Shown here: positions 23,500-31,127 of the stretch, one piece after another
How the letters are laid out: each line of letters opens with the position of its first letter
Position numbering within the stretch: position 1 is the stretch's first letter
Assembly (NCBI RefSeq): GCF_025465995.1
Contig: NZ_JANLNY010000006.1
Coordinates: 868,001-932,000 of the forward strand
Length of the DNA stretch: 64,000 nucleotides
Reading direction: 5' to 3'
Origin: Pseudomonas sp. 5P_3.1_Bac2
Lineage (GTDB): Bacteria > Pseudomonadota > Gammaproteobacteria > Pseudomonadales > Pseudomonadaceae
Notes under the pieces: generated by a model
What the model was told of the DNA's origin: nothing
The model's database searches: none
What the model saw: the letters and a program-made list of their open reading frames with translations, nothing else
Position numbers and translations under genes: made by a program

Positions 23500-24885
23500 A
23501 TGCTGCACTTCGCCTCTGCTTGTGAGCGCAATCCCTGGCCACGTTTGATTAGCTGGCTGCTGCTAGCCAGTTGTTGTTATGCCCTGCCCTTGGCGGCCAG
23601 GGCTGCAAGCCAAGACACCGATTCAGCGCGCAGCGATCTGCGCATTGAAGGTTCTAACACCTTAGGCGCCGAGCTGATTCCGGCGTTGCTCAAAGGCATG
23701 TTGCAACAGCAAGGCATCCGCCAAATCCAGCTTGAGCCGGGGGCTCAGGCCAACGAACAAATCCTGCTGGCCTTAGGCCGCGACGGTCGCCATTTGCGTT
23801 TTGATATCGCCGCCCACGGCTCCAGTACGGGATTTACCGCTCTTGCCCAAGGCCGAGCGGATCTCGCCGCCTCCTCACGGCTGATTAAAGCCGCAGAAAG
23901 CCAAGCTCTCGCCCACCTCGGCGATATGCGCAGCGCCGCTTCGGAACACATCATCGGCCTCGATGGCTTGGCCATTATTGTGCATCCCGACAACCCGCTT
24001 AAGGCCCTCAGCAGCACGCAACTGGCCCAAGTGTTTGCCGGTCAGGTGCGTGATTGGTCCGAGCTGGGCGGGCCCCAGGGCAGCATCGTGCTGTATGCCC
24101 GCGATGAGCAATCCGGCACCTTCGACAGCTTTAATGAGCTGCTGCTCAAACCCAATGCCGTGCAGCTCAGCGCAACCGCTAAACGCTTTGAAGACAGCAG
24201 CACCCTAAGCGCTGGGGTCAGTCAGGATCGTCAAGCCATCGGCTTTATCGGTCTGCCCTATGTGCGCCACAGCAAACCCCTGGCCGTCAGCGCGCCAGAT
24301 GCGCAGGCCATGCTGCCCAGTCCTTCGTTGATCGCCACTGAGGACTACCCCCTCGCCCGCCGCTTGTATCTCTACAGCCCGGCACCCTCGAACAATCCGT
24401 GGTTGCAGCAGCTAGTGGCATTTGCCCACAGCGATGCAGGCCAGGCCATCGTCAAACAAGCAGGCTTTGTTGGGCAAAATATCCAGGCGATGACGGTCGA
24501 AGTCCAGGCCGACATGCCTTCGGCTTACCAACAACTAGCCGCCACGGCGCTGCGCTTATCGGTGAACTTTCGTTTCGCAGAAGGCAGTGCCAGTCTCGAC
24601 AACAAAGCGCAACAGGACCTCAAGCGCTTACTGAGCTACTTACAGGCCGAACACAAGCTCAGCGGCAAAGTAGTGCTGGTGGGTTTTGCCGATAGCAAAT
24701 CTGCTGCGCAACGGGCTGAGTTGCTCTCACGCCTGCGTGCCATGGCCGTGCGCCGTGAATTGCAGCGCGCCGGTGCGCAAGTGCAGAACATGCTGGGCAT
24801 GGGCGCCGCAATGCCGGTAGCGAGTAATACAGGCGATGAAGGCCGGGTGAAAAATCGCCGAGTAGAGGTATGGGTTTACCCCTGA
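23500..24885 (+). CDS. PstS-like phosphate-binding protein fused to OmpA C-terminal domain
   Basis: 461 residues from the ATG at 23500, preceded by AGGTAG. After a signal segment (about 20-35) comes a periplasmic binding domain of the phosphate-binding type. Its landmarks are LRIEGSNTLGAELIPALL (phosphate-loop start), IAAHGSSTGFTAL and RDEQSGTFDSFNELLL, where the anion-binding serines sit. From about 365 to the end is an OmpA/Pal-like peptidoglycan-binding domain: FRFAEGSASL, VLVGFADSK, KNRRVEVWVYP. No pstCAB or phoU genes adjoin it. The domain pair suggests a wall-anchored phosphate-binding or signalling protein rather than a transporter component. A Pho-box-like array upstream supports phosphate-starvation control. 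Confidence 0.88.
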   Translation: MLHFASACERNPWPRLISWLLLASCCYALPLAARAASQDTDSARSDLRIEGSNTLGAELIPALLKGMLQQQGIRQIQLEPGAQANEQILLALGRDGRHLRFDIAAHGSSTGFTALAQGRADLAASSRLIKAAESQALAHLGDMRSAASEHIIGLDGLAIIVHPDNPLKALSSTQLAQVFAGQVRDWSELGGPQGSIVLYARDEQSGTFDSFNELLLKPNAVQLSATAKRFEDSSTLSAGVSQDRQAIGFIGLPYVRHSKPLAVSAPDAQAMLPSPSLIATEDYPLARRLYLYSPAPSNNPWLQQLVAFAHSDAGQAIVKQAGFVGQNIQAMTVEVQADMPSAYQQLAATALRLSVNFRFAEGSASLDNKAQQDLKRLLSYLQAEHKLSGKVVLVGFADSKSAAQRAELLSRLRAMAVRRELQRAGAQVQNMLGMGAAMPVASNTGDEGRVKNRRVEVWVYP

Positions 24886-24991
24886 CGAAAAGCCCTGCAA
24901 ATTCTGGCAAAAGGCCATTCTAGAGGCATAAATACAAAGAAAATCAACCTAAAAGCTTGCCAATCCGCACCTGAACTACAAAAATTACCAC

Positions 24992-25086
24992 TGCGTGACG
25001 CCGGGCCCCTCTGGCGGTGATTTATCACCGTGATGTCGGAGTCACTGAGTTGCCTCCCAACTTAGTCCGACTTTCAAGGTGGTACT
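24992..25086 (+). promoter_or_regulatory. Structured 5' leader upstream of terC-like gene
   Basis: The 200-bp gap before the TerC-family gene ends in successive stems: CGCC...GGCG (about 25000-25015), GGTGA-TTTA-TCACC (25016-25029) and a long interrupted stem. In the last, GTCGGA at 25035-25040 pairs with TCCGAC at 25066-25071, and inside it CTGAGTTG pairs with CAACTTAG around loop CCTCC. The stem is nine bases from the ribosome site AAGGTGG. TerC/Alx genes often have manganese- or pH-responsive leaders (yybP-ykoY class), but the conserved core of that class is not recognisable here. Confidence 0.45.
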
Positions 25087-26067
25087 ATGGACAGCCTATT
25101 AGGCGTGCTCAACACATCCCTTTGGGGAACCCCCAGCTGGCTTTGGCTCAGCTTCCTCCTGGTCGTCGTTGTGCTGATGGTGCTGGACCTCGGCGTCCTG
25201 CACCGCGACCAACACGTCATTGAAATGCGCGAAAGCTTGCTGCTGTATGCCGGCTACTTCTCTGTCGGTGTGGCCTTTGGCGGCTGGATCTGGTTTGAGC
25301 TGGGCGCCACCAAAGCCATGGAGTTCTACACCGGCTTTTTGGTCGAGCAATCGCTCTCCATGGATAACGTGTTCGTCATGGCGTTGATCCTGGGCTTCTT
25401 CGCCATACCCCGGCAATTCCAGCACCGCGTGTTGTTCTGGGGCATTCTTGGGGTGATCGTGCTGCGCGCGATCATGATCGGCGTGGGCACGGCACTGGTG
25501 CAAAACGTCGAGTGGGTACTGTACATCTTCGGTGCCTTTCTCCTGTTCAGTGGCATCAAGATGCTGTTTAGCGATGAGCAAGAGAACCCCGACTTTGACC
25601 AAAGCCGCTTGCTGCGCTTTCTCCGCCGCCATGTGCGCATGACCAATGACATGCACAACGGCCAGTTTCTGGTACGTCTGCCGTCAGGCAAAAACGGCAA
25701 AATGCTCTTGCACGCCACCCCACTGCTGATGGCGCTGATGCTGATCGAACTGGCGGACATCGTCTTTGCCGTAGATAGCGTGCCGGCGGTGCTGGCCATC
25801 TCCCAAGACCCCTTCATCGTCTACAGCTCGAACATCTTCGCTATCTTGGGCTTACGCTCGCTGTACTTCGCCCTGGCTGCGTTGATGAGCCGCTTTATTT
25901 ACCTGAAGTACGCGCTGGCCGTGGTGCTGATGTTTATCGGTGGCAAAATCTTCCTGCACAGCTACATCCACATACCGGCCATACTCTCACTGGGCGTAAC
26001 CCTCGGAGTGCTGGCCAGTGGCGTGTTACTGTCGCTGCTGAAAACTCGCCCTCACCAAGACCCATAA
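25087..26067 (+). CDS. TerC-family integral membrane protein (Alx-like)
   Basis: 326 residues, with eight or nine membrane helices. TerC signatures include LMVLDLGVLHRDQHVIEMRE near the N-terminus, EQSLSMDNVFVMALIL and the second acidic helix MLIELADIVFAVDSVPAVLA. These paired acidic helices are the probable metal site. The family includes Alx/MeeF-type proteins linked to manganese export and membrane-protein metalation. AAGGTGG precedes the ATG. A small ORF follows 4 bp after the stop. Confidence 0.92.
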   Translation: MDSLLGVLNTSLWGTPSWLWLSFLLVVVVLMVLDLGVLHRDQHVIEMRESLLLYAGYFSVGVAFGGWIWFELGATKAMEFYTGFLVEQSLSMDNVFVMALILGFFAIPRQFQHRVLFWGILGVIVLRAIMIGVGTALVQNVEWVLYIFGAFLLFSGIKMLFSDEQENPDFDQSRLLRFLRRHVRMTNDMHNGQFLVRLPSGKNGKMLLHATPLLMALMLIELADIVFAVDSVPAVLAISQDPFIVYSSNIFAILGLRSLYFALAALMSRFIYLKYALAVVLMFIGGKIFLHSYIHIPAILSLGVTLGVLASGVLLSLLKTRPHQDP

Positions 26068-26071
26068 GCCC

Positions 26072-26239
26072 ATGCAAGCGCCCATCGTCACCATTGAACC
26101 TGTGATTAAACAAGGCCAGCCCTTTTGGCAGGTAAGCATGGGCAAGCGGCGCTTGACCTTTAACAACGAACTGGCCGCACGCACCTTTGCGGCCCAGTTG
26201 CATTTACGTGTGAAGAGCTTAGCGGCGCCTGCGCACTGA
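26072..26239 (+). CDS. Small conserved-type hypothetical protein (55 aa)
   Basis: An ATG 4 bp after the terC-like stop opens a 55-residue frame: MQAPIVTIEPVIKQGQPFWQ, then VSMGKRRLTF..ELAARTFAAQLHLRVK. The pattern, a short beta hairpin followed by an amphipathic helix with AARTFAAQL, resembles short Pseudomonas hypotheticals that I remember only as uncharacterised. The spacing suggests translational coupling to the TerC protein; there is no separate strong ribosome site. No function is proposed. Confidence 0.55.
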   Translation: MQAPIVTIEPVIKQGQPFWQVSMGKRRLTFNNELAARTFAAQLHLRVKSLAAPAH

Positions 26240-26312
26240 TCACTTGCGCGGCTGTACCGCGCTACACGGCACCTTGCCGTACAAACCAATCCAGCCCAGC
26301 GCGCGCCTGCAC

Positions 26313-27380
26313 TCAGCTGCTGACTTTGTGCATTTTCTCGAGAATCTGCTTACGCCGGCTTTCAATCTCCGCTGAATAATCCAAGGCTAATGCCTGATCA
26401 AAAGACTCAAGGGCAGACGGCAAATCGCCAAGTTCCTCGTAAGCAAAGCCTTTGAGTTTTAGACATTTGGACTTCCACAGGTCGATGCCATCGCTGCCGG
26501 TCGCAAATAAACGGTCAATGGCGCTCAGCGTGCTTTGAGCCATGGCGGGGTTTAAATCTGGCGACAGGAGGATTTTTTCCGCGGCAGGCACGCAAATCTC
26601 ATATTTATTCGATGCCAGCTTGGCGCGAGCTAAAGCGCCCGCGTCGAGGAAATGCCCCGAGGGGCCATAGCGAAACGAGCCCAAGCCTTTAAATTGCGCG
26701 ACGACCTCGCCGGAGGTTTCGTCAATATCATAGCGATCAGCCCAGCCAGCATCTGGTGCTACGGCGTAAACCAGTTTTTTGCGCACGAGGTCGATTAAAA
26801 ACAACTTGTTGCCGTCTTCAGTAAAACCATTAAGGGTTTGGAAGACGGCGAACATGCCATTGCGAGATATGGCGCTCTTGGTCAGGGTTGAGCGAACTTT
26901 ATTTTCGATAATCTGTACACCGCTGGAATCAAACACACGAAAAGTGTCGATCTGATCATTGCCATCGTGCCAGTCTTCGAAACAGAAGTAGCCATTATTA
27001 GCGACCTGTCCTGCATTGGGTCGATCTAACTCACCTTTAGCCACAACACTTTGAGTGCGACTATCGACTAGCTGATAGTGACTTTTGCTAGGCGCCTGAG
27101 CATTGCTATTGGCAGTTGTAGACTCTAACCATTTCCAAGAAAGCACCCATCTTCCATCCGGTGATTGCGCGCGCGAACCGAAACTATCGTTGTCAGTAGA
27201 AAGTGGGTCAATTTGATAGGCGGCATGCGCCACAGGAGAAACAGCAACAGGTGACTTAATCGCCTGCGCCTGAATATCTTCAGGTGGGCTAAGAACTGCC
27301 GGCGGTTGTAACGCTGTCGCTATGTGCTTACTTGGCTGCGCAATAGCCAGTAAGTTTTTTATTTTAGCAATCCACTGCAT
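26313..27380 (-). CDS. Unrecognised protein with propeller-like repeats and C-terminal TPR-like helices
   Basis: 355 residues from the ATG at 27380 (MQWIAKIKN), with AAGGA nine bases upstream; two in-frame starts lie further 5'. I do not recognise the family. The first 90 residues are low complexity (proline/alanine rich) with no clear signal peptide. The middle has repeated beta strands of the type SPDGRWVLSWKWLES, FRVFDSSGVQ, ISRNGMFAVFQT and LFLIDLVRKK, as in WD40/YVTN-like propellers. The last 60 residues (LKLKGFAYEELGDLPSALES) look like a TPR hairpin. It is isolated: the 1-kb region 5' of it is gene-poor. Base use is a little more AT-rich than its left neighbours. Confidence 0.65.
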   Translation of the reverse strand: MQWIAKIKNLLAIAQPSKHIATALQPPAVLSPPEDIQAQAIKSPVAVSPVAHAAYQIDPLSTDNDSFGSRAQSPDGRWVLSWKWLESTTANSNAQAPSKSHYQLVDSRTQSVVAKGELDRPNAGQVANNGYFCFEDWHDGNDQIDTFRVFDSSGVQIIENKVRSTLTKSAISRNGMFAVFQTLNGFTEDGNKLFLIDLVRKKLVYAVAPDAGWADRYDIDETSGEVVAQFKGLGSFRYGPSGHFLDAGALARAKLASNKYEICVPAAEKILLSPDLNPAMAQSTLSAIDRLFATGSDGIDLWKSKCLKLKGFAYEELGDLPSALESFDQALALDYSAEIESRRKQILEKMHKVSS

Positions 27381-27406
27381 AAACTTATCCTTCATCCTGA
27401 AGAACG

Positions 27407-27438
27407 AAACCACAGTTCTGCACAAGAAACTGTGGTTT
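27407..27438 (-). promoter_or_regulatory. Leader hairpin of the unrecognised gene
   Basis: A perfect 11-bp inverted repeat (AAACCACAGTT and AACTGTGGTTT, 10-nt loop) lies 27 bp upstream of the start at 27380. It could be a terminator for transcripts from the right, an attenuator or a protein-binding site; there is no long T-tract on either side. Confidence 0.4.
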
Positions 27439-28405
27439 TAACTAATTTAGTTGGCTGCAAAGTTGGTACTCAGCAGAATTGTCGGACATTCTAGAGATGA
27501 CTAAGGCTAAGTGCTAGTACCCCACACTTTTGTGGACCGTTAGCTCTCTTGACTCGTCTCCTCGGATCGATGGTCAACGCCTAGCCCACCTAAAGACCAG
27601 TGAAGCCCCGGGAAATCCTCAGAGAAATAGATATTTTTATCTTTAATAACAATTGCTTATGAAAAAATTATAGGCCGTGACTAGGGTCTTAACGAGGCCG
27701 CCCATGCTGGAAAATAAGCGCAAAATCTGGCCATAATAACAAGACTAAAGTGCCAAATTTCTGTTAGCACCTTAGTATCTAAATCGCCCCAGCAGCACGC
27801 GCCAGCCAAGCTATGGCTCGCCTCTTTTTTGACGTCAAAATAGCCTCGAAACCCTGATCGCAGACGGCTATGCGCCTGAAGACCCCGTAATTACTGAGGT
27901 TTACCGCCTGTCGGACAAGTTATATTGTTAGACAAATTATGTTGATCCATGTCGCAAAGTGCTTAATCTGGTATGCATAAAGCCATCACCTTCTACCTTG
28001 ATCGATCAAGCACGCAGTGATGAGCTTTAAGTTGGCATGGACTAGATCTACCCCCCGAAGGAGTGGGGCTGCCAATCTCCCCTATTAATGACTTTCTACG
28101 TTTGATAACGGATGTTGATCATGAAAGCCAAGCCTACTGGGCAACCTGTTTGCGGCCTGAAGCTTTGTTCAGATGAAATGAACGCCTTCTTAGGAGTCAC
28201 TGCATACACATTAGATGTTATGGGTGTTATTTCTCAGCCTGAAATCTAACCTGCCCTACTCATCTGCAGACTTATATTCGAGTCCGAACTCTGCGCTTTA
28301 TAAGCTGGCAGAAACTTACTCTGGAAAATTCCGGCATGCCGCCGCAGCTCATCACTGCCGATGCGACTAGCTGTCTATAAGTTCATCTCTAAAATGGATT
28401 TTACG
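27439..28405. other. Gene-poor stretch with possible ORF remnants
   Basis: Nearly 1 kb with no well-supported gene. At 27842-27931 (+) a frame reads SLETLIADGYAPEDPVITEV..LSDKLYC before a stop, preceded almost at once by another stop, so it looks like the tail of a lost gene. At 28121-28249 (+) a 42-residue frame (MKAKPTGQPVCGLKLCSDEM...) has only a weak ribosome site. CCACACTTTTGTGG near 27520 is a small palindrome. The composition is more AT-rich than the left part of the window. I recognise none of these. Confidence 0.4.
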
Positions 28406-29038
28406 ATGCACAACCTATTCAAAGCATTCTGTGCGGGTTCGCTAATGACAGCCACTGGCGCTGTATTGGCCGCCAGTACTGCTGATCTAAAAGTAGCCGG
28501 TACTATTATTCCCGCCGCCTGCACGCCAGTTTTCTCGGGCGGCGGGACAGTTGATTTTGGGAAAATTTCCGCGAAAGATCTGAGCCCAACTAAGCTTACC
28601 GCGCTGCCTAGAAAATTTTTTACCTGGACGATTAGCTGTAGTGCTCCAACACGAATCGCATTGAGCTTCAAGGATAATCGACCGCTATTGATATCCTCAT
28701 TTGATTTCAACCCAACCAACAAGCCATTAGGTCAGAATATAGGGATTTATTACTTGTACCAAGAACGTCAAGAAACGCTAGCCGACGGCGTCGCTGTCGA
28801 TACTATTGCGAGTAGTGACTCGGGTGCAGTATGGAACAAACCAACTTCGGCCCTCATACATCGAGACGCCAACTGGCTTTTTTCTTTTGCCAACAAGGAC
28901 ACTCTTACACCTACAGCCTTTAAAAATTTATCGGGTAAAATTAGACTAGACATGGAAGTTCGCAAAACTAACGACCTCGATATAACTAAAGAAATCCCCA
29001 TTGATGGTTTAGCGACAATGACCGTAACTTATCTTTGA
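28406..29038 (+). CDS. DUF1120-type fimbrial subunit, copy 1
   Basis: 210 residues from the ATG at 28406 (MHNLFKAFCAG); longer in-frame starts would put the signal peptide internally. A signal peptide ends at VLAASTA. The mature start, ADLKVAGTIIPAACTPVFSG, has the first cysteine of a pilin-like fold, and a second cysteine is in WTISCSA. The C-terminus ends with alternating hydrophobics (GLATMTVTYL), the usual donor/edge strand of chaperone-usher subunits. DUF1120 proteins are known in Pseudomonas next to chaperone/usher genes. It is about 50% similar by eye to the next gene and much more AT-rich than the right-hand cluster. Confidence 0.78.
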   Translation: MHNLFKAFCAGSLMTATGAVLAASTADLKVAGTIIPAACTPVFSGGGTVDFGKISAKDLSPTKLTALPRKFFTWTISCSAPTRIALSFKDNRPLLISSFDFNPTNKPLGQNIGIYYLYQERQETLADGVAVDTIASSDSGAVWNKPTSALIHRDANWLFSFANKDTLTPTAFKNLSGKIRLDMEVRKTNDLDITKEIPIDGLATMTVTYL

Positions 29039-29235
29039 TAGTTAACTTGTAGGCTCGCCAGCTTAAGCTTTCACCCTGCATGCCAGACGCCCCTAATCAA
29101 TGACTGCCAACGCACCATTGATTTTAGATAGCAAGACAGGCAGCCGGCTCGTCAACCCTGTTGAAGTTAAATTTAGCTCCAAAACTCTACCTATCAGTAG
29201 ATGTGACTGCACCACCACTAAAATGGAATTTAGAC

Positions 29236-29880
29236 ATGCAAACTTTATTTAAAACCCTTATCGCCTGCTCTTTGATCAGCGCTACCGGTCTCGCACTGGC
29301 CGCCAGTACTGCTGAGTTAAAAGTAATCGGCACTATTATTCCCGGATCTTGCACGCCTACTTTTGCCGGTGGCGGCACGGTAGATTACGGCAAGATTTCG
29401 GTTGGCGACTTAAGCCCAACGACCCCGACCACCTTGGCGAAGAAAACGATTGGTTACACCATCGCTTGCGATGCGGCTATTAAAATTGGCACCGTCTGGG
29501 TCGATGGTCGTAATACTTCAGCCTTTGACATTCCCAGCATTGCCGCCGTGCAGGAGTTCGGCTTAGGTCTGCAAGGGGCCAATAAGATCGGCGCTTATCA
29601 ATTAAGCCAAGCACCTGGCTCGGCGACAGCCGATGGCGCAGCAGTTGCACTTATTTCGTCGACGGACAAAGGTGTAACGTGGAAAGCGGCGACTGGCGAG
29701 ATTGAACATTCCGATGCACTGCAATCCTATGCGGCAACCGGCACCACTGTACCTAAGGCTTACCAAAACTATACCGGCAGCATTAGCGTACAAGCCACTA
29801 TTGCGCCCACCAGTTCGTTTACCACCAGTGCCGATGTCAAATTAGATGGTTTAGCCACTTTAGAAGTGCGCTACCTCTAG
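29236..29880 (+). CDS. DUF1120-type fimbrial subunit, copy 2
   Basis: 214 residues from the ATG at 29236, with GGAA eight bases upstream. A signal peptide (ALAASTA) is followed by a mature start, AELKVIGTIIPGSCTPTFAG, almost identical in pattern to copy 1, and the VDYGKIS and DLSP motifs are shared. Cysteines are in GSCTP and TIACDA. The C-terminus (KLDGLATLEVRYL) matches copy 1. This is probably the main structural subunit of the chaperone-usher fibre because it is intact and nearest to the chaperone, which is inference. The immediate 5' sequence (AAAATGGA-TTTA) is also shared with copy 1, pointing to duplication. Confidence 0.8.
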   Translation: MQTLFKTLIACSLISATGLALAASTAELKVIGTIIPGSCTPTFAGGGTVDYGKISVGDLSPTTPTTLAKKTIGYTIACDAAIKIGTVWVDGRNTSAFDIPSIAAVQEFGLGLQGANKIGAYQLSQAPGSATADGAAVALISSTDKGVTWKAATGEIEHSDALQSYAATGTTVPKAYQNYTGSISVQATIAPTSSFTTSADVKLDGLATLEVRYL

Positions 29881-30340
29881 TCCAGATAGGCCCCAAAAAA
29901 CCTATTAAATCTTCCATTAAATGGCAGCTGTCACCGCAGCTGCCAAGTTTTGGCAGTACCCCAGTGATTTATAGTTGATAAAAAGTGTTCAGTACGAAGG
30001 ATCGTACGATGAAAATATAAAGCCATTGCTACTTGCTTTGCTGGACCTCGGCAACTGCTTTTTTGCCACCGCTAACGCTGATTTAAAGTGGTAGGGGAAA
30101 TTATATCTGTTGCTTGCACAGCGAGTTTCGGCGACGGTGGTTTTTTTGATTATGGCAAGACCACAGCTAAAGATCTAAGTGCTGGGTAAAATACTCTGCT
30201 GGTAATAAATTGTTGAATGATGGTATCGCGCCCATGCCTGCCAGGCAGCGCTGAAATCTATCAGTATTTTAGGCAGCTTGTACCAGCTCCCTCATGCCTG
30301 TACATGCATTTATACAAACTCTGATTTAAAGGATTAAACA
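29881..30340. other. Intergenic stretch holding a decayed subunit gene
   Basis: 460 bp between copy 2 and the chaperone. It includes the pseudogene at 30009-30189. The remainder shows a small palindrome GTACGA-AGGA-TCGTAC just before the pseudogene start and nothing else I can name. Confidence 0.5.
30009..30189 (+). pseudogene. Decayed third DUF1120-type subunit gene
   Basis: Starting from an ATG at 30009, three frames must be joined to recover ...FATANADLK, VVGEIISVACTASFGDGG, FFDYGKTTAKDLSAG and then a stop. This lines up with LKVIGTIIPGSCTPTFAGGG and VDYGKISVGDLSP of copy 2. There is an early stop after MKI, a frameshift near the signal peptide, another at LK/VV, and the gene ends after about a quarter of the normal length. 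This is a dead paralogue, showing that the subunit family expanded and then lost a member. Confidence 0.75.
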
Positions 30341-31045
30341 GTGAAACGCTTCATGCCAGTGGTTAGTTTTTCAGTAGCGGTAAGTCTGCCAATTTTAGGC
30401 TTATCACAAAGCTTCGCTACCGGTATGGTTCCGGAAACCTCTGTAGTAATGGTCAATGTCGAAGATGGCGAGGGCACCATCGATGTGACTAACACCGATA
30501 GCCAAGCCGCTCTTTTATACTCTTCGCTGGAGAACCTCCCCGAAGACACCGAAACATTGCTGATTATTACCCCACCGGTGACTCGGCTTGAGGCTGGGGA
30601 AAAACAACAAGTGCGTTTTATTGTCCAGTCATCCCAACCTATTACCACTCAGCGACTAAAACGTGTGTCGTTTGAGGGAATTCCGCAAAAAAACCTCAAT
30701 GCCGGCGCTACAGTGGGAGTGACAGTGCGGCAAAACTTGCCAGTCATTATTAACCCTGCGCGATTAGCCAAAAACAGCGAGCCTTGGAAATTACTCAAGT
30801 GGCACTTAAACAGCGACGGGTTAACGGTTAAGAATGACTCGCCTTATGTTATTCGCTTGAGTCAGCAAGTGAGTCTGTTGCCGGGCGATGCCGTGGTCAG
30901 TCTGCCTAGGACCTATATCTTGGCAGGCGAATCACTGTCTATTGCCCTGCCCCGATCAAATCAGCCGGTTAAATCGCTGCGTATTTACCCCGCCAGTGCC
31001 TACGGCTTTCAAGTTGAATCTTACGAAACGCCATTAGCTAACTAA
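30341..31045 (+). CDS. Periplasmic pilus chaperone (PapD/FimC family)
   Basis: 234 residues. It begins with GTG, well placed after AAAGGATT. A signal peptide (about 1-27) is followed by the first immunoglobulin-like domain, with VNVEDGEGTIDVTN and the G1-strand region ITPPVTRLEAGEKQQVRFI, typical of PapD-type chaperones, and the second domain with SLPRTYILAGESLSIALP. Chaperones cap pilin subunits by donor-strand complementation and hand them to the usher encoded next. A strong hairpin lies between this gene and the usher. Confidence 0.88.
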   Translation: MKRFMPVVSFSVAVSLPILGLSQSFATGMVPETSVVMVNVEDGEGTIDVTNTDSQAALLYSSLENLPEDTETLLIITPPVTRLEAGEKQQVRFIVQSSQPITTQRLKRVSFEGIPQKNLNAGATVGVTVRQNLPVIINPARLAKNSEPWKLLKWHLNSDGLTVKNDSPYVIRLSQQVSLLPGDAVVSLPRTYILAGESLSIALPRSNQPVKSLRIYPASAYGFQVESYETPLAN

Positions 31046-31061
31046 TTGCATATTCAATCAT

Positions 31062-31091
31062 CAAGACGAGCTTCTCAATAAGCTCGTCTTG
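31062..31091 (+). terminator. Hairpin between chaperone and usher genes
   Basis: A perfect 12-bp stem (CAAGACGAGCTT, loop CTCAAT, AAGCTCGTCTTG) followed by GCTTTCATTTG. It lies 17 bp after the chaperone stop and 37 bp before the usher start. The T-tract is imperfect, so partial termination that lowers usher relative to chaperone is likely rather than a complete stop. Confidence 0.6.
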
Positions 31092-31127
31092 GCTTTCATT
31101 TGCCTGTTTTAATTAGCGCGCTTATTT

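Noticed and set aside
24930..25086. yybP-ykoY manganese riboswitch before the TerC-type gene
   Set aside because: The conserved core could not be found; only a generic structured leader is claimed.
27505..27545. CCCCACACTTTTGTGGACC as an IS3-family end
   Set aside because: One end only, no second inverted end, no transposase remnant or target duplication nearby.
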